From Trinickia fusca (lineage in GTDB: Bacteria > Pseudomonadota > Gammaproteobacteria > Burkholderiales > Burkholderiaceae), in the NCBI RefSeq assembly GCF_003628145.1, contig NZ_RBZV01000006.1:1-64000 (forward strand): a DNA stretch of 64,000 bases. Direction: 5' to 3'. The notes under the pieces were generated by a model. That model made no database searches, had not been told where the DNA came from, and worked only from the letters and a program-made list of their open reading frames with translations. Positions within the stretch are counted from its first letter, which is position 1, and every line of letters starts with the position of its first letter. Shown here piece after piece: positions 44,100 through 54,103 of this stretch. The position numbers were made by a program, and so were the translations under genes.

Positions 44100-47000
44100 T
44101 CAGCGATCGCCTTGCGAGCCATCGCCGACGATCCGCACGAGTGCCCGTGTCAGCAGACGCCGCTGTTGGGTGTCGAGTTGCAGATGCAGAGCCTCCCGCA
44201 CGTTGTCGATGAACAAATCGATGTTGTTCTTGATGAGGGTGAGGTCGTGGCGGTTCGCGTCGTTTTCATTGATCTGCACCAGCGCGCGCACACCGGCCGC
44301 GACGAGGTCGTGTTGCTCCGCCGTGAAGTCGTGCCCCGTCACGCGTCCGAACATGTCGACGAGACTCTCGACGTTCCTCGCGAATTCGGTCGACGTCATG
44401 GCCAGCGGCGCGGATTCGGGCGCACAGACGACTTTGGCGAGTTCCTGACGGAACCGTTGCCGGTCCTGCTCGTCTTGGCTCATTCCCGTGGCGTTGCCGA
44501 GGACGTCGGTGAGGTCGTCCATGCGCTGCGCGATCGCTTGTCGTGCGCTGTCCTGCATGGTCGCACCGATACGGCCGCTCGCGAGGTCCGCGCGCGACTG
44601 CTCGAGTATCGAAGCCATGCCACCGCCCGGCAACGCCACAGGCGCCGGCCCCGCCATGGTGGTGGTCGTGAACGTCGTCGGCGGCGGACCGAGCGGAATC
44701 CAGTAGAACTCGATCTTGGGTGAGCCGACGATCACGGTGAACGTCAACGTCCACTTCTCGCTCTTTTTGACAGGCATCGTGAACGAGCCCGGGACGGGCA
44801 GTTTGACAGTCGCCCCGCCGCCTTTCTTACCGGGATCAGGCTTGAAATGGAAGGCGGCCCCCGTTGCGTACACGAAGCTCGTCTGGCTGCCGCCGTCGAA
44901 GGTCTGCCCCGCCAGCGTGCCGCCGTAGTCATCCGTATAAGTTGGCTGCCCGATTGTCGCCATCACGTAGCCATCGGTCGACGCCACCTGCTCGAAATAC
45001 GTTCCGTTGTTGGTGAGGTCCTGGTTGCTATAGGCGCGGCGCGTGCCGATCATTTGCACGCTGCCGTCCGCGTTGATTTGCGTGCCCGCTGCCTGCAACG
45101 CTTTGCCGACCAGTGTGGCGTCGCTGACGAGATTGCCGCTCGCGTGCATCACGCCCTTTGCATCGAGCGCGTAGGGCGCGCTGCCCGGCCCGACCGTCAC
45201 GTTCTGATTCGTCACGGTAAGGAGCGTCGTGCCGTCCGACGCACGGGCGTTGAGCAGTTCGTCGACGGTGCCGTCGCTGTCCACCGTGATGCTCTCGGTG
45301 GCGAGGAGCGTCTTCAGCTTCAAGTGATCGACGGTCAGCGTCGCATCGGAAAAGTTCACGTCGCCTTCCACCTGTAGGGCGTATTGCGTCTGGATGCTGT
45401 CGAGCGGAACGTTGATCGCCACCGTGTTCGGCGCCGTCTCCTGCTCGTTGGTCGTCACGATGAGCGCGGGCGGCACAGGCGTGCCCGGCGGCAGCACGCC
45501 GTCGTCGCGGTTGGCCGCGACATAAACCAGCAGCGACGGCGTCACGACGTAAGCCGACGTCGCCGCGGAAAACCGCGCGGTCCCCGGCACCGATCCGCCG
45601 TCGGGCAGGATCAGCGTGAGGCGTGTCTGGCTCTGGACCTGCTTCACGAGCATCGTCGGCGGCAGCGGCGAGGTCGCCGGCACGATCAGGCTGTAACCGC
45701 CGTCCTTGAAGAGCATGAAGTTCGTGCCGGCACCCGTCACGTTGACGCCGACCGAGCTGATCGTGCCGGGGCCCGACTCCGCGGTGCCATCGCCCTTGAC
45801 GTACTGGTACGCGGAGTCGGTCACGTCGAGGGCGAACGGCGCGGCCAGCGTGAGGTGCGTGTCGTCCGTCACGGTCTTGACGGCGCTTTGCTGGGGGTAC
45901 GAGGTCGCGGGATCGAACCGCGCGATCGAGATCTTGCCGCCCACGGCGAGCGTTTTCGTGAAGCTGGTGCCTGTGCCGATGATCTGAACGCCGTTGGAGG
46001 TGATGACCCCTTCCCCCGGTTTCTTGTCGCTGCTGCCTGACGACGGCTGGTATTGGTAAGGCGAGTTCCAGACGGGGATCTGCAACTGATCCTGAAGCGT
46101 CAGCGACGTGTCGCTCTCGATTTGGGCGATCAAGCCGATTTGCTCGACGAGCATGCCGATCGTGATCGCATCGCCGACGCTCACCTGATCGAGGAACGCC
46201 GTCTGATACCCCTCGAGCACGCTTTCCGAGAGCGAGTTGAGCACCCCCTTGCCGATGAACGCCTGACCGCCGCCGACGGAGAGCGCGGCGATCGGATGCG
46301 TGTCGCGGATGCCTACGTTGCCATCCGCGTAATACAGGTTGCTCATCGGCGTGCCGACCGTTTCGCGCGTCCAGTAGCTGAGAATCGGCAGTCCTTGCAG
46401 CTTCGAGCCGTTGCCTTCGAAGCTCTGCGCCTGAATCTTGCCCTGCGCGACGATCTGTCCGGCCACTGCGATCTCGTCGGCGCGAATCGCGCCATTCACG
46501 TCGAGCGCGGCAGACGGCGCGCGATCGGTGAGCGCGATGCCGACACAGCGATCGGGCGTGATCATCAACGCGCTGCGCCCTTGCGTGCCGTCGCCCGAAT
46601 TCACGGACGCGGGCATGCCGATACCGACGGTGCCGTCGATGCTGACGGCGAAAAGGCTCGTATCCGCGGACGCGCTGAAACGCGCGAGCGTCGAGCGAAT
46701 ATAGGTGTAGCTGATGCCTTGCAATGCCGGATCGAACGCGCGATCCACCGTCACGCGCTGCTTGGCGGCGTCGGCCGCGACGATCGTGCGCCGCTGCGAG
46801 GACCCGAACGTCATGACACCGCTCGCCGTGGTGGTGACGGGCGGATCGGAGATCAGCACGTCGCCGGCCTGGAAGAACGGCGTGACCGGTTGCGAGAACG
46901 TCACTTCATTGCTTTGGGACGTGATCGCGCCCGTCCCCTTGAACGTGATCGCCTCGATATTCAGATTGGCGAGCGGCTGATCCGTGCCGATTCCCACGTT

Positions 47001-47714
47001 GTTGCGCGTGGTCACGAGGCCCATGAACTGGCTGCGCGACGCATCGACTTCGAGATAGGTCTCTTGGCTGCCGATTTCCTGCTTCGCTTGCAGGCTCGGG
47101 AAGCGCCTGCGGTCGTTCGCATCTAGAAGACTGGCCGACGGGCCGGGCACCCGGTTGCCGTAAATACCGGCGCCTTCGGTCACGAGCGTGAGCGCGCCGA
47201 GCGTCGAGCTCACGTAGCGACGCGAGGCGCTGCCACTGCGATAGGTCAGCTGGTCGATCGTCCCCTGGTTGGAGAAGGTGATCGCCGCGAGCACGATGTT
47301 CAGGCCCGGCTCGCGCAGATTGCGAACGTAATCGATCAGCGGCTCCTCGACGATGCGTTTGTAGCCCGCCACGCCGGTCTGGTCCGTATAGTCGGAGAAG
47401 ACCTGGTTGTAGCGGATCGTCAGGAAATAGGTCGCGCCATTCACGATGTCGTCGAGATTCACCACGCGTGGCTCGAGCAGGATGATTTGCCGGCCGAGGC
47501 TATCGAGCGCCATGCCCGGGCGGACCTCGACCTGATTGGCATTCGCCGCGGAGTTCCAGTAGACGTCCAACCCTCTCGCGATGCCGTACGTATAGAGGCT
47601 CCGGTTGTTCAGACTCTGGATGGCCATGTGGTACTGCTGCTCGCAGATGAAGTCCGCCGTCAGCAGGGCTTCGCCGGAGAAGTAGTGCGGGCGCTCGATC
47701 GAGGGCTTGTTCAT
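44100..47714 (-). CDS. eCIS tail-fibre protein, 1204 aa
   Basis: The N-terminus (about residues 10-80: PHYFSGEALLTADF, LYTYGIARGLDV) matches that of the next gene upstream and is probably the baseplate anchor. The shaft has NNVGIGTDQPLANLNI and GNVGIRDTHPIAALSV units typical of phage fibres. It also has four repeats of about 75-90 residues starting near 258, 489, 567 and 646 (G-x-G-x-I/L-x-S ... V-x-x-D/S-T-x-LTL). A folded domain with DGGSQTSFVYATGAAFHFKPDPGKK and a C-terminal alpha-helical bundle follow. It presumably binds the target cell. Matches Afp13/Cis13 by position. Confidence 0.75.
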   Translation of the reverse strand: MNKPSIERPHYFSGEALLTADFICEQQYHMAIQSLNNRSLYTYGIARGLDVYWNSAANANQVEVRPGMALDSLGRQIILLEPRVVNLDDIVNGATYFLTIRYNQVFSDYTDQTGVAGYKRIVEEPLIDYVRNLREPGLNIVLAAITFSNQGTIDQLTYRSGSASRRYVSSTLGALTLVTEGAGIYGNRVPGPSASLLDANDRRRFPSLQAKQEIGSQETYLEVDASRSQFMGLVTTRNNVGIGTDQPLANLNIEAITFKGTGAITSQSNEVTFSQPVTPFFQAGDVLISDPPVTTTASGVMTFGSSQRRTIVAADAAKQRVTVDRAFDPALQGISYTYIRSTLARFSASADTSLFAVSIDGTVGIGMPASVNSGDGTQGRSALMITPDRCVGIALTDRAPSAALDVNGAIRADEIAVAGQIVAQGKIQAQSFEGNGSKLQGLPILSYWTRETVGTPMSNLYYADGNVGIRDTHPIAALSVGGGQAFIGKGVLNSLSESVLEGYQTAFLDQVSVGDAITIGMLVEQIGLIAQIESDTSLTLQDQLQIPVWNSPYQYQPSSGSSDKKPGEGVITSNGVQIIGTGTSFTKTLAVGGKISIARFDPATSYPQQSAVKTVTDDTHLTLAAPFALDVTDSAYQYVKGDGTAESGPGTISSVGVNVTGAGTNFMLFKDGGYSLIVPATSPLPPTMLVKQVQSQTRLTLILPDGGSVPGTARFSAATSAYVVTPSLLVYVAANRDDGVLPPGTPVPPALIVTTNEQETAPNTVAINVPLDSIQTQYALQVEGDVNFSDATLTVDHLKLKTLLATESITVDSDGTVDELLNARASDGTTLLTVTNQNVTVGPGSAPYALDAKGVMHASGNLVSDATLVGKALQAAGTQINADGSVQMIGTRRAYSNQDLTNNGTYFEQVASTDGYVMATIGQPTYTDDYGGTLAGQTFDGGSQTSFVYATGAAFHFKPDPGKKGGGATVKLPVPGSFTMPVKKSEKWTLTFTVIVGSPKIEFYWIPLGPPPTTFTTTTMAGPAPVALPGGGMASILEQSRADLASGRIGATMQDSARQAIAQRMDDLTDVLGNATGMSQDEQDRQRFRQELAKVVCAPESAPLAMTSTEFARNVESLVDMFGRVTGHDFTAEQHDLVAAGVRALVQINENDANRHDLTLIKNNIDLFIDNVREALHLQLDTQQRRLLTRALVRIVGDGSQGDR

Positions 47715-47728
47715 GAGAGCTCGGCGCG

Positions 47729-48559
47729 TTAGAACGTGGACGATGCGGGCAAGACCAGCCAGCTCACCTGCGTGGTCGGCGTGGTATCGGTACGCGTCTG
47801 CACGGCCGTCAGGCCCAGCGTGAATTGCGCGGTGCCGACCTCGCTGACGTTGACTGCGTAAGGCGTCCTGCCGAGCACCGTCACGTTGACGGTCGGTGGC
47901 ACGCTGAACGCCTGCGCGCGGTCGGCCCGGTAGGGGACCGTGAGCGAGACGCTGTCGCCGGGCCTCGACAACGCGCTCGTGTCGGCCGTCACGGTGCCCG
48001 CCAGCGCGCCGTTCAGGTTCGGGACTGGGGCCGATGCGGCAGCCGGCTGTGTATCGAGCGTGACCGGCAGCCGGCTCGTCACGCCGACGCGTTTATCGGT
48101 GAAGCTCTGGATGACGCCGTCGTTGGTGGGGTCGAGCTGGACCTCCGCGAGGAGGATGGCGTTGGGCAGGGAGGGGGAAAGATAGCCGTTTTGCAAAACG
48201 GCGGCTTCGTCCACGTAGTCGCTCGTCGTGTTACCGGTGAGCGGATACGCGAGGTAAAGGCCGTACGGATTGCCGAAGTTGCTCGCCGGTCCCATCATGT
48301 TGCCGCTCGTGCCGGGAAAGATCAGGAAGTCGCCGTTCTCGTCGAAACCGGCGCCCGACGCGACGATCAACGCATTGCCCTGCAACGTGACGACCAGGCC
48401 GCTCAGCACGCCCGGCGTGTAGAGATACCGGTTCTGGTACTTGATCCAATTCGAAAAATAGTTCTGCTCGACGGTCATGTTCTGTGCCGTCAGGAACATG
48501 CCGTCGTGATAGTTCAGGCGTACCGCGACATCGGATGGAATCGGCGTGGTGTCGCTCAT
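47729..48559 (-). CDS. short fibre / baseplate-anchored protein, 276 aa
   Basis: Residues about 12-85 (RLNYHDGMFLTAQNMTVEQNYF; LYTPGVLSGLVV; GFDENGDFLIFPG) align in wording and spacing with the N-terminus of the 1204-residue fibre. The rest is a beta-rich domain without known motifs. It may be a short fibre or a fibre adaptor. Confidence 0.65.
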   Translation of the reverse strand: MSDTTPIPSDVAVRLNYHDGMFLTAQNMTVEQNYFSNWIKYQNRYLYTPGVLSGLVVTLQGNALIVASGAGFDENGDFLIFPGTSGNMMGPASNFGNPYGLYLAYPLTGNTTSDYVDEAAVLQNGYLSPSLPNAILLAEVQLDPTNDGVIQSFTDKRVGVTSRLPVTLDTQPAAASAPVPNLNGALAGTVTADTSALSRPGDSVSLTVPYRADRAQAFSVPPTVNVTVLGRTPYAVNVSEVGTAQFTLGLTAVQTRTDTTPTTQVSWLVLPASSTF

Positions 48560-48575
48560 CGGCTCGTGTCCCTGG

Positions 48576-49598
48576 CTAGTTGCTTGTCGATTTGCCGCTC
48601 AGCCCGAGCAGCGTGTTGTTGCCGAGCGTGGCGGAACTGCAGAGCGGCGTGTGCGTCACCGGAAGCTGCATGCTCGGCAGGATGCCGATCGTGAAGCGCG
48701 TGGCAGCCGGCTTGATGACGGCGAGCAGCTGCTGCAGGTTCTTCTGCAGCGTCAGGATTTCCTGCACGTTGTCTCGCGTCAGGATGAAGTCCGGGTTGGC
48801 GGCATTGGGCAGCGTGATCAACACGTCGAAGCGCCACGGGAAATAGCCGGACACCACCGGTTGGCCACTTTGATACTGTTCGTGCAGGATGAACGCGCTG
48901 GCGACTTTGTCACTGACGCCGATGCAGGGCGGCGTCGGGTTGCTGACCGTCACCGTCATCGAGCCCGTGATCGGAACGGTGCTCGCCTTTTGGCCACGCT
49001 GCGGCGGCTGATACGCAATGCCCGTGATTTGCCTCGGCAGATCGAAGAGCAGATTGATGAGAAAGTTCAAGCCTTGCGGTGTGCCGCGCAGCCGGTAGAG
49101 CGCGAGTACTTGCGCGATGACCATGCGCTTCTTGTCGATGCTCCATTGACTGTCCGGCGTCAGGTTCACCCATCCGCCGAGCCAATCGAGCAGGCCGTCG
49201 AGCCACGCTTGCGTCGCGCTCTTGGGCGTCGCGCTCGCTTGCGGGCTGCCCGAGAACTTCGTGGTGGGATTCACCGGCACGGGCACGCCGATATAACTGT
49301 CGAGATCGGCGAGGATCTGCGTTTCCTTGTCCGGCTCCAAGCCCGAGATCGGCGGAATGAACTCGGTGTTGCTCGGCTCGAACAGGAACGAGAGGCGCGG
49401 ATAGAAGAGGTTGCCGATGACGCCGGCCGCGAGCAGCGCCTGAATGCCGCGTCGCCCGTTCAGCGCATCGTCGTCGCTCGTCAGGAGCTTCTCGAAGATG
49501 TTCAGATAGTTGCCGACGAATGCCGAATCCGGCCCGCTGTAGACAGCCGGCAGGTAGCGCAGATAGCTCGAAGGCTTGGGCGTCGTCGGCGTGCTCAT
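48576..49598 (-). CDS. phage tail protein I-like baseplate component
   Basis: 340 aa. SYLRYLPAVYSG at the start and RLRGTPQGLNFLINLLF near residue 180 are typical of the P2 gpI/eCIS tail-protein-I family, which sits at the baseplate edge and holds fibres. The ATG overlaps the previous stop (ATGA). Confidence 0.8.
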   Translation of the reverse strand: MSTPTTPKPSSYLRYLPAVYSGPDSAFVGNYLNIFEKLLTSDDDALNGRRGIQALLAAGVIGNLFYPRLSFLFEPSNTEFIPPISGLEPDKETQILADLDSYIGVPVPVNPTTKFSGSPQASATPKSATQAWLDGLLDWLGGWVNLTPDSQWSIDKKRMVIAQVLALYRLRGTPQGLNFLINLLFDLPRQITGIAYQPPQRGQKASTVPITGSMTVTVSNPTPPCIGVSDKVASAFILHEQYQSGQPVVSGYFPWRFDVLITLPNAANPDFILTRDNVQEILTLQKNLQQLLAVIKPAATRFTIGILPSMQLPVTHTPLCSSATLGNNTLLGLSGKSTSN

Positions 49599-50737
49599 GC
49601 GGCTCCGTTCGTGGCGGTGATGTCGAGGCATCGCAACTGCGGCAGCCCCACGTAACGCATCGCGGTGCGGCCGTTCGGCAGCGCCGCGAGCAGCGTATTG
49701 GCGCCGAGCTGCGCCATCTCGGCCAGCACGATGGTCGGGACGTACGTGTACTCGAAGCGCTCCAGCGCGGCGACACCCGGCACGCTCAGCACGATATGCA
49801 TGAGATCGTCGGCGTTGGGCGCCTCCCCGTAGCGCCAGCCTTGACCACCGGGCCCCGCCGCAGGCAACAGGTACCCGTAGAGCGCCGTGACGAGCGCGTC
49901 GACTGTGACGGACATCGACGTGTTCGGGCTACACCGTATCGTCATCGTCAGGTCGATCGCGGTCAGTTGCGCAGGCTCCACACGCACCGCACTGCCGGCG
50001 ATCACGCGTGATTGCAGATAGAAACGCACTTGGCGCAGCAGCGTCGCTTCCTGTTCGCTCTGGTTCTGCGGCTGCAAGAGCAGAAGGCGGCGCATCGTGC
50101 CGACGGAATTCGTGACCTGCTGGCGGTTCGGGTACGGCGGGTACTGATATTGCCAAGGTGCGTTGCTGAGGATGTATGCGATGCTGGCTTCCCCGCGCAT
50201 CTGGGCATCGGCGCGCTGCACGTACAGCGGCTCGGGCACCGGTGTCGACGAAGATGTCTGCTGTTGCTTTTGCCGCTCGTACTGAGCTTCGATCATCGCG
50301 TTGGCTTGCATGGCCACTGCCTCGACATTGGCGAGCGTCAAGGCAAGATACGGCTGCTCCAGGTACAGCAGCACCGCGCGCTGCAAGTCGGCCTTGGTCG
50401 TCGGCGCGCCTTGCTCGATTTCGGCGAGCACGGCGCGCAGCGCGAGAAAGGCGAAATCGTAGTTCGTCACGGCGGCATCGCTATAGGCCGTCCGGTTGCT
50501 GCTGAACGCGAGGCCGAGCACCCAGCGCAGGAAGTTCAGGTCGGTCAGCGTCGGGATCTGGTTGGCCTGATAGTGCAGCGACTCGTCGATCCAGGCGAGC
50601 AGCTGGAGTAGCGTGATGCCAGGGTCGGTGGCGTTGTAGTCGGTCCAGAGATTCGTGTACTGCGGGATGCGCCGAATCAGGCCGGCGACGATCTCGTCGT
50701 AGGTCGTCGTATCGAGATCGGGCAATTCGAACGTCAT
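49595..50737 (-). CDS. baseplate protein J-like (Afp12-like)
   Basis: 380 aa. WTDYNATDPGITLLQLLAW near the N-terminus is the hallmark of gpJ-like wedge proteins of contractile systems; the C-terminal part has YLLPAAGPGGQGWRYGEAP, also typical. Overlaps the larger gpJ-like gene by 4 nt. Confidence 0.85.
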   Translation of the reverse strand: MTFELPDLDTTTYDEIVAGLIRRIPQYTNLWTDYNATDPGITLLQLLAWIDESLHYQANQIPTLTDLNFLRWVLGLAFSSNRTAYSDAAVTNYDFAFLALRAVLAEIEQGAPTTKADLQRAVLLYLEQPYLALTLANVEAVAMQANAMIEAQYERQKQQQTSSSTPVPEPLYVQRADAQMRGEASIAYILSNAPWQYQYPPYPNRQQVTNSVGTMRRLLLLQPQNQSEQEATLLRQVRFYLQSRVIAGSAVRVEPAQLTAIDLTMTIRCSPNTSMSVTVDALVTALYGYLLPAAGPGGQGWRYGEAPNADDLMHIVLSVPGVAALERFEYTYVPTIVLAEMAQLGANTLLAALPNGRTAMRYVGLPQLRCLDITATNGAA

Positions 50738-53700
50738 GGCGCCGCCTCCGGATAGAGCAGCAGCGACATCTGTCCGGCCACCGGCAATTGCAGCGGCAAC
50801 AGCGCGACATTGCCGTTTTGCGTGCCGTTCAGCGAAAGCGAGCTCACGGCCTGGACTTGCGGCAGATCGCGCAGGAACCGGCTAACGGTCATCGCCAGAA
50901 CCGGCTGTCCGAAAGGCCAGCCGTCGCCGCCTGGGCCGCCGAACACCGGCTGAAAGAACGCCTCCAGTTGCGCAACGAGATCTTCCTCGAGCGCGTTGAT
51001 CCGATCGGGAGCGCAAGCGACGGTCAACTGCGCCGTCACATCGATCGGGACGAAATCGGGGGCGACGGTCGCGACACGCGGCGCGAGCGGCGCAAGGCAC
51101 CTGGCGCACACGGCATCGCGCACGCGGGTCAGGACCTCGGGCGTCGTGTAGGGAACGGGCACGGTACTCTTCGCGAGCAGGGCGATGCAGATCGTCTGCC
51201 CGGGCGTTTCGATGGCGCGTGCTCGAGCAACCTGCTGACTTGCCTCGGCCGCGAGCGCACTGAAGTCGCCGATATCGACGGCATAGCCGTTCGACTTCAC
51301 GAGCGCGGGGCTCGTGACGGCAATGCTCTCGGCCGTATCGCCGCCCACGCCGCCGAGCGCCGGCGCCGGATTCGTCACCGCCTCGATGTTCGTGATGCCG
51401 GGCCGCAACAGCGTCAGCCGGCCGGCCCCGACGTTGCCGGCCAGCCCCTGCGTGTAGTCGTAGTACGCGGCGACGATGTTGTTGTAGCCGACCATCGGAA
51501 TCATGCCGTTGTAACCATCGCCGAAGGTCACGAGGCCGTTCTCGCAATCGAGCGTATAGACGCGGTCGGTCGGGCCGCAGAGCGAGAAGGTGTCGACCTG
51601 ACGCCATCGTATGCCGATTCCCTCCGAACCCGTAGACGCTTCCGCGAGCGGCACGGCATCGAGCGCCGCGAGCGTATCGGCTTCGAGGGGCACGTTCTCG
51701 ATCACGCGCAAATCGACGTCGGGCAGGGCAGGCGTGCGGGAGAGCGTGAAGGACTGACTCGGCTGGCCATTGCTGGAGCCGAGCACTTCGTCGTTCACGG
51801 TGGTGACGTTGCGGCCCATCACCGTGTTCGGGTAAAGGCCAAGGAGACGGATCGTGCGGTTCACGTGTGCGTTGTCGATGCGGAACCAGTAGCCCGTCTC
51901 CGAGTAGAGCGAAGCCGCTCGCATCGTGGCGGGCACGATGAAGCTGACGATGCCGGAACGGGCGAGCCCGTGCGTGCCATCGTCGACGGAAAGCGGCTGC
52001 CAGTTCCCGCCATCGTAGTATTGCCAGTCGAGCTTGCCGCCCGGCGCCGCCTCTTCCTGCTGCAGGTAGAAATACAAGGCGATTCGGTTGCCGGGCGCAT
52101 GGGCACCGAAGCCGTCCGGGGCGAACGCGAAATAAAAGCCGGTCAGGACCGCATCGACGGGCTGGTACGGCAGATAGAGAAAACGGCTCAACTCGAACGC
52201 GTTGTAAGTCCAGTAGCGGGTCGGCCGCGCCGCGTAGCTGTAGGCGATTTGCAGCGACCGGATATAGGGCGGATAAAACTGGGCCTCGTTGAAGTGATAC
52301 GAGAAGTTCACGCCTTCGACGTCGTTCAGGTAGGTGATGACCTGCTGCTTTTGCTCGGGGTGCAGGATCGCGTCGGGAATACCGTCGATCGTCTCGGCCA
52401 CGCTCGTCGTCACGAAGCCGCCCGACTGGCCGTAGCCGCCCTCGGCGATCATCGCGCGAATCCAGAGCCCCGTGGCACCCGCGATGGTCGTCTCCGCCAT
52501 GACGGGGCACTCGAACTGAATCCAGGTGGGCCCGTCGGCCGCATTGCCTTGGAGGTTGTGCGTCGTATCGACGAATTGATACCGGCTGGCCTGCGCAAGC
52601 GTTTCGTTGAACGACTGCCACCCCTTGCCATCCCAGAACTGCCAGTAGAGGACGACCGGATATTGCACGGCCACGGGCACGAGATCGAACACGAGGGATA
52701 CGCGTGCGCCCGGCCGCGAGAACACGCTGTCGCTGCGGACGTAGAAGGCGTCGTTCGTTTGCGGGGTTTCCCCGAACGGATAAGCGCCATTCGCGATGTC
52801 GAGCAGGACGACGTTGAACGCAGCCTGCTGCGGCTGAATGCCTTCGCCACGCGTGGTGCACTGCAGCCCCGTGATGACGGGCAATTGCTCGACGAGGGAG
52901 GACAGCACCTTCACCTGCGGGCTCGGCTTCGAGAGCAACCAGTACGCCGGCGCCTGATCGGAGGCGCCCTCGGTCGGGGCCGTGAAGGCCGCGCCCGGAT
53001 CTTCCTGTGCGTAGATGGCCTGGACGAGCGAGTCGATCGTCTGCGGCGGCGCAACGGGCATTTGCTGGAACGTGATGTCGAGCTGCCGCGCGTCGTCCGA
53101 GGGCGTCAGTTGCACGGCGAGCGGGCGCAGGGCACCGTCGAACCATTGCCCGAAATACTCGCTGTATAGCTGCTTGCCGTAGAGCGTGATTCGCAGGTAT
53201 TGCAGCGCCGGATCGGGCTTGAAGAGCTCGGCGTCGCCCATCATGAACCAATGGCCGAGTGGCTGCTCCGACGGGTCCACCATCCCGTCGGCGACGAAGA
53301 CCGGCACGCTCGCCGTGGCCGGCGCACCAGCCGCTGCCGGCCCCAGCACAGGCATCGCGTCGATGTATTGATCCTGCGCCGGCACGATCGTCATGGCCGC
53401 AGCGAGTTGAGCCGGCAGGACGAGCAAGTCGGCCTGCGTCTGGAAGCGGATGTCCTGCGCCGCTTCGTCGAGCACCGCGCTCTGTGCCGGCACGAGCTGC
53501 GGCGGCTCGCCCGCCGCGAGCGTGAAGCGAAGCGGCGCCTGCGCGGCGAGCGGCGGCCGCAGCGGTATCGCGAGGAACTGGAAGAACGCTTGCCGCCGCT
53601 GATAGGGAATCTGGTTTTCGATGCCGGCCGTGTAGCCGGCCATTTGCGCGAACAGTTTCAGGAGCACGAGGCCCGGGTCCTGATCGATCGCGGCGGCGGC

Positions 53701-53874
53701 CGCCGCCGGGTCTTGCTCGGCGACGGGCTGGTTCAGCACGGCCGGCCAGTAGGCGGCCCAATCAGGCGTGTAGGTCTGGGCGAGCGTGAGCGCCTGCTGA
53801 TAGAAGTCGTCAGCGGTGCGGAAGTCGAGGATCGGCTCGGCCGGGTTCGTTCCGGACGGCTGCACGGGTGCCAT
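50734..53874 (-). CDS. large baseplate protein J-like (Afp11-like), 1046 aa
   Basis: Wedge protein. The N-terminal DPGLVLLKLFAQMAGYTAGIENQIP matches the gpJ family start. The C-terminal third has the gpJ core (NPAPALGGVGGDTAESI; GGDGWPFGQPV). A long beta-rich insertion occupies the middle. The ATG at 53874 is chosen because the family begins just before this point; the frame stays open upstream. Confidence 0.85.
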   Translation of the reverse strand: MAPVQPSGTNPAEPILDFRTADDFYQQALTLAQTYTPDWAAYWPAVLNQPVAEQDPAAAAAAIDQDPGLVLLKLFAQMAGYTAGIENQIPYQRRQAFFQFLAIPLRPPLAAQAPLRFTLAAGEPPQLVPAQSAVLDEAAQDIRFQTQADLLVLPAQLAAAMTIVPAQDQYIDAMPVLGPAAAGAPATASVPVFVADGMVDPSEQPLGHWFMMGDAELFKPDPALQYLRITLYGKQLYSEYFGQWFDGALRPLAVQLTPSDDARQLDITFQQMPVAPPQTIDSLVQAIYAQEDPGAAFTAPTEGASDQAPAYWLLSKPSPQVKVLSSLVEQLPVITGLQCTTRGEGIQPQQAAFNVVLLDIANGAYPFGETPQTNDAFYVRSDSVFSRPGARVSLVFDLVPVAVQYPVVLYWQFWDGKGWQSFNETLAQASRYQFVDTTHNLQGNAADGPTWIQFECPVMAETTIAGATGLWIRAMIAEGGYGQSGGFVTTSVAETIDGIPDAILHPEQKQQVITYLNDVEGVNFSYHFNEAQFYPPYIRSLQIAYSYAARPTRYWTYNAFELSRFLYLPYQPVDAVLTGFYFAFAPDGFGAHAPGNRIALYFYLQQEEAAPGGKLDWQYYDGGNWQPLSVDDGTHGLARSGIVSFIVPATMRAASLYSETGYWFRIDNAHVNRTIRLLGLYPNTVMGRNVTTVNDEVLGSSNGQPSQSFTLSRTPALPDVDLRVIENVPLEADTLAALDAVPLAEASTGSEGIGIRWRQVDTFSLCGPTDRVYTLDCENGLVTFGDGYNGMIPMVGYNNIVAAYYDYTQGLAGNVGAGRLTLLRPGITNIEAVTNPAPALGGVGGDTAESIAVTSPALVKSNGYAVDIGDFSALAAEASQQVARARAIETPGQTICIALLAKSTVPVPYTTPEVLTRVRDAVCARCLAPLAPRVATVAPDFVPIDVTAQLTVACAPDRINALEEDLVAQLEAFFQPVFGGPGGDGWPFGQPVLAMTVSRFLRDLPQVQAVSSLSLNGTQNGNVALLPLQLPVAGQMSLLLYPEAAP

Positions 53875-53879
53875 GTGAC

Positions 53880-54089
53880 TTAAGCGCGAACGCCTTCCCG
53901 CGCGGTCGCGGAAGGCACCTCGCGCAGCTCTTCGCGCATTTCCTCGAGTAGCTGGATCGCGCCGCTCAGGCGCAGCAACGTATGCTGCAACTCGCGCTGC
54001 TGCGCGTCGAGTCGTTGCAGCTGCATCTGCCCGGCCTCGTAATTGGCCTTGAGTTCGGCAAGCCTCGCGACGAGCATCGCTTCGTTCAT
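53880..54089 (-). CDS. small coiled-coil protein, 69 aa
   Basis: Nearly all helical, with heptads of Leu (LARLAELKANYEAG-like, RLDAQQRELQHTLLRLSGAIQLLEEM). It lies between gp25 and the large gpJ gene, 5 nt before the latter. No family recognised. Similar tiny coiled-coil genes occur between baseplate genes of contractile systems. Confidence 0.65.
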   Translation of the reverse strand: MNEAMLVARLAELKANYEAGQMQLQRLDAQQRELQHTLLRLSGAIQLLEEMREELREVPSATAREGVRA

Positions 54090-54103
54090 CTTCGGTTCCT
54101 TGC

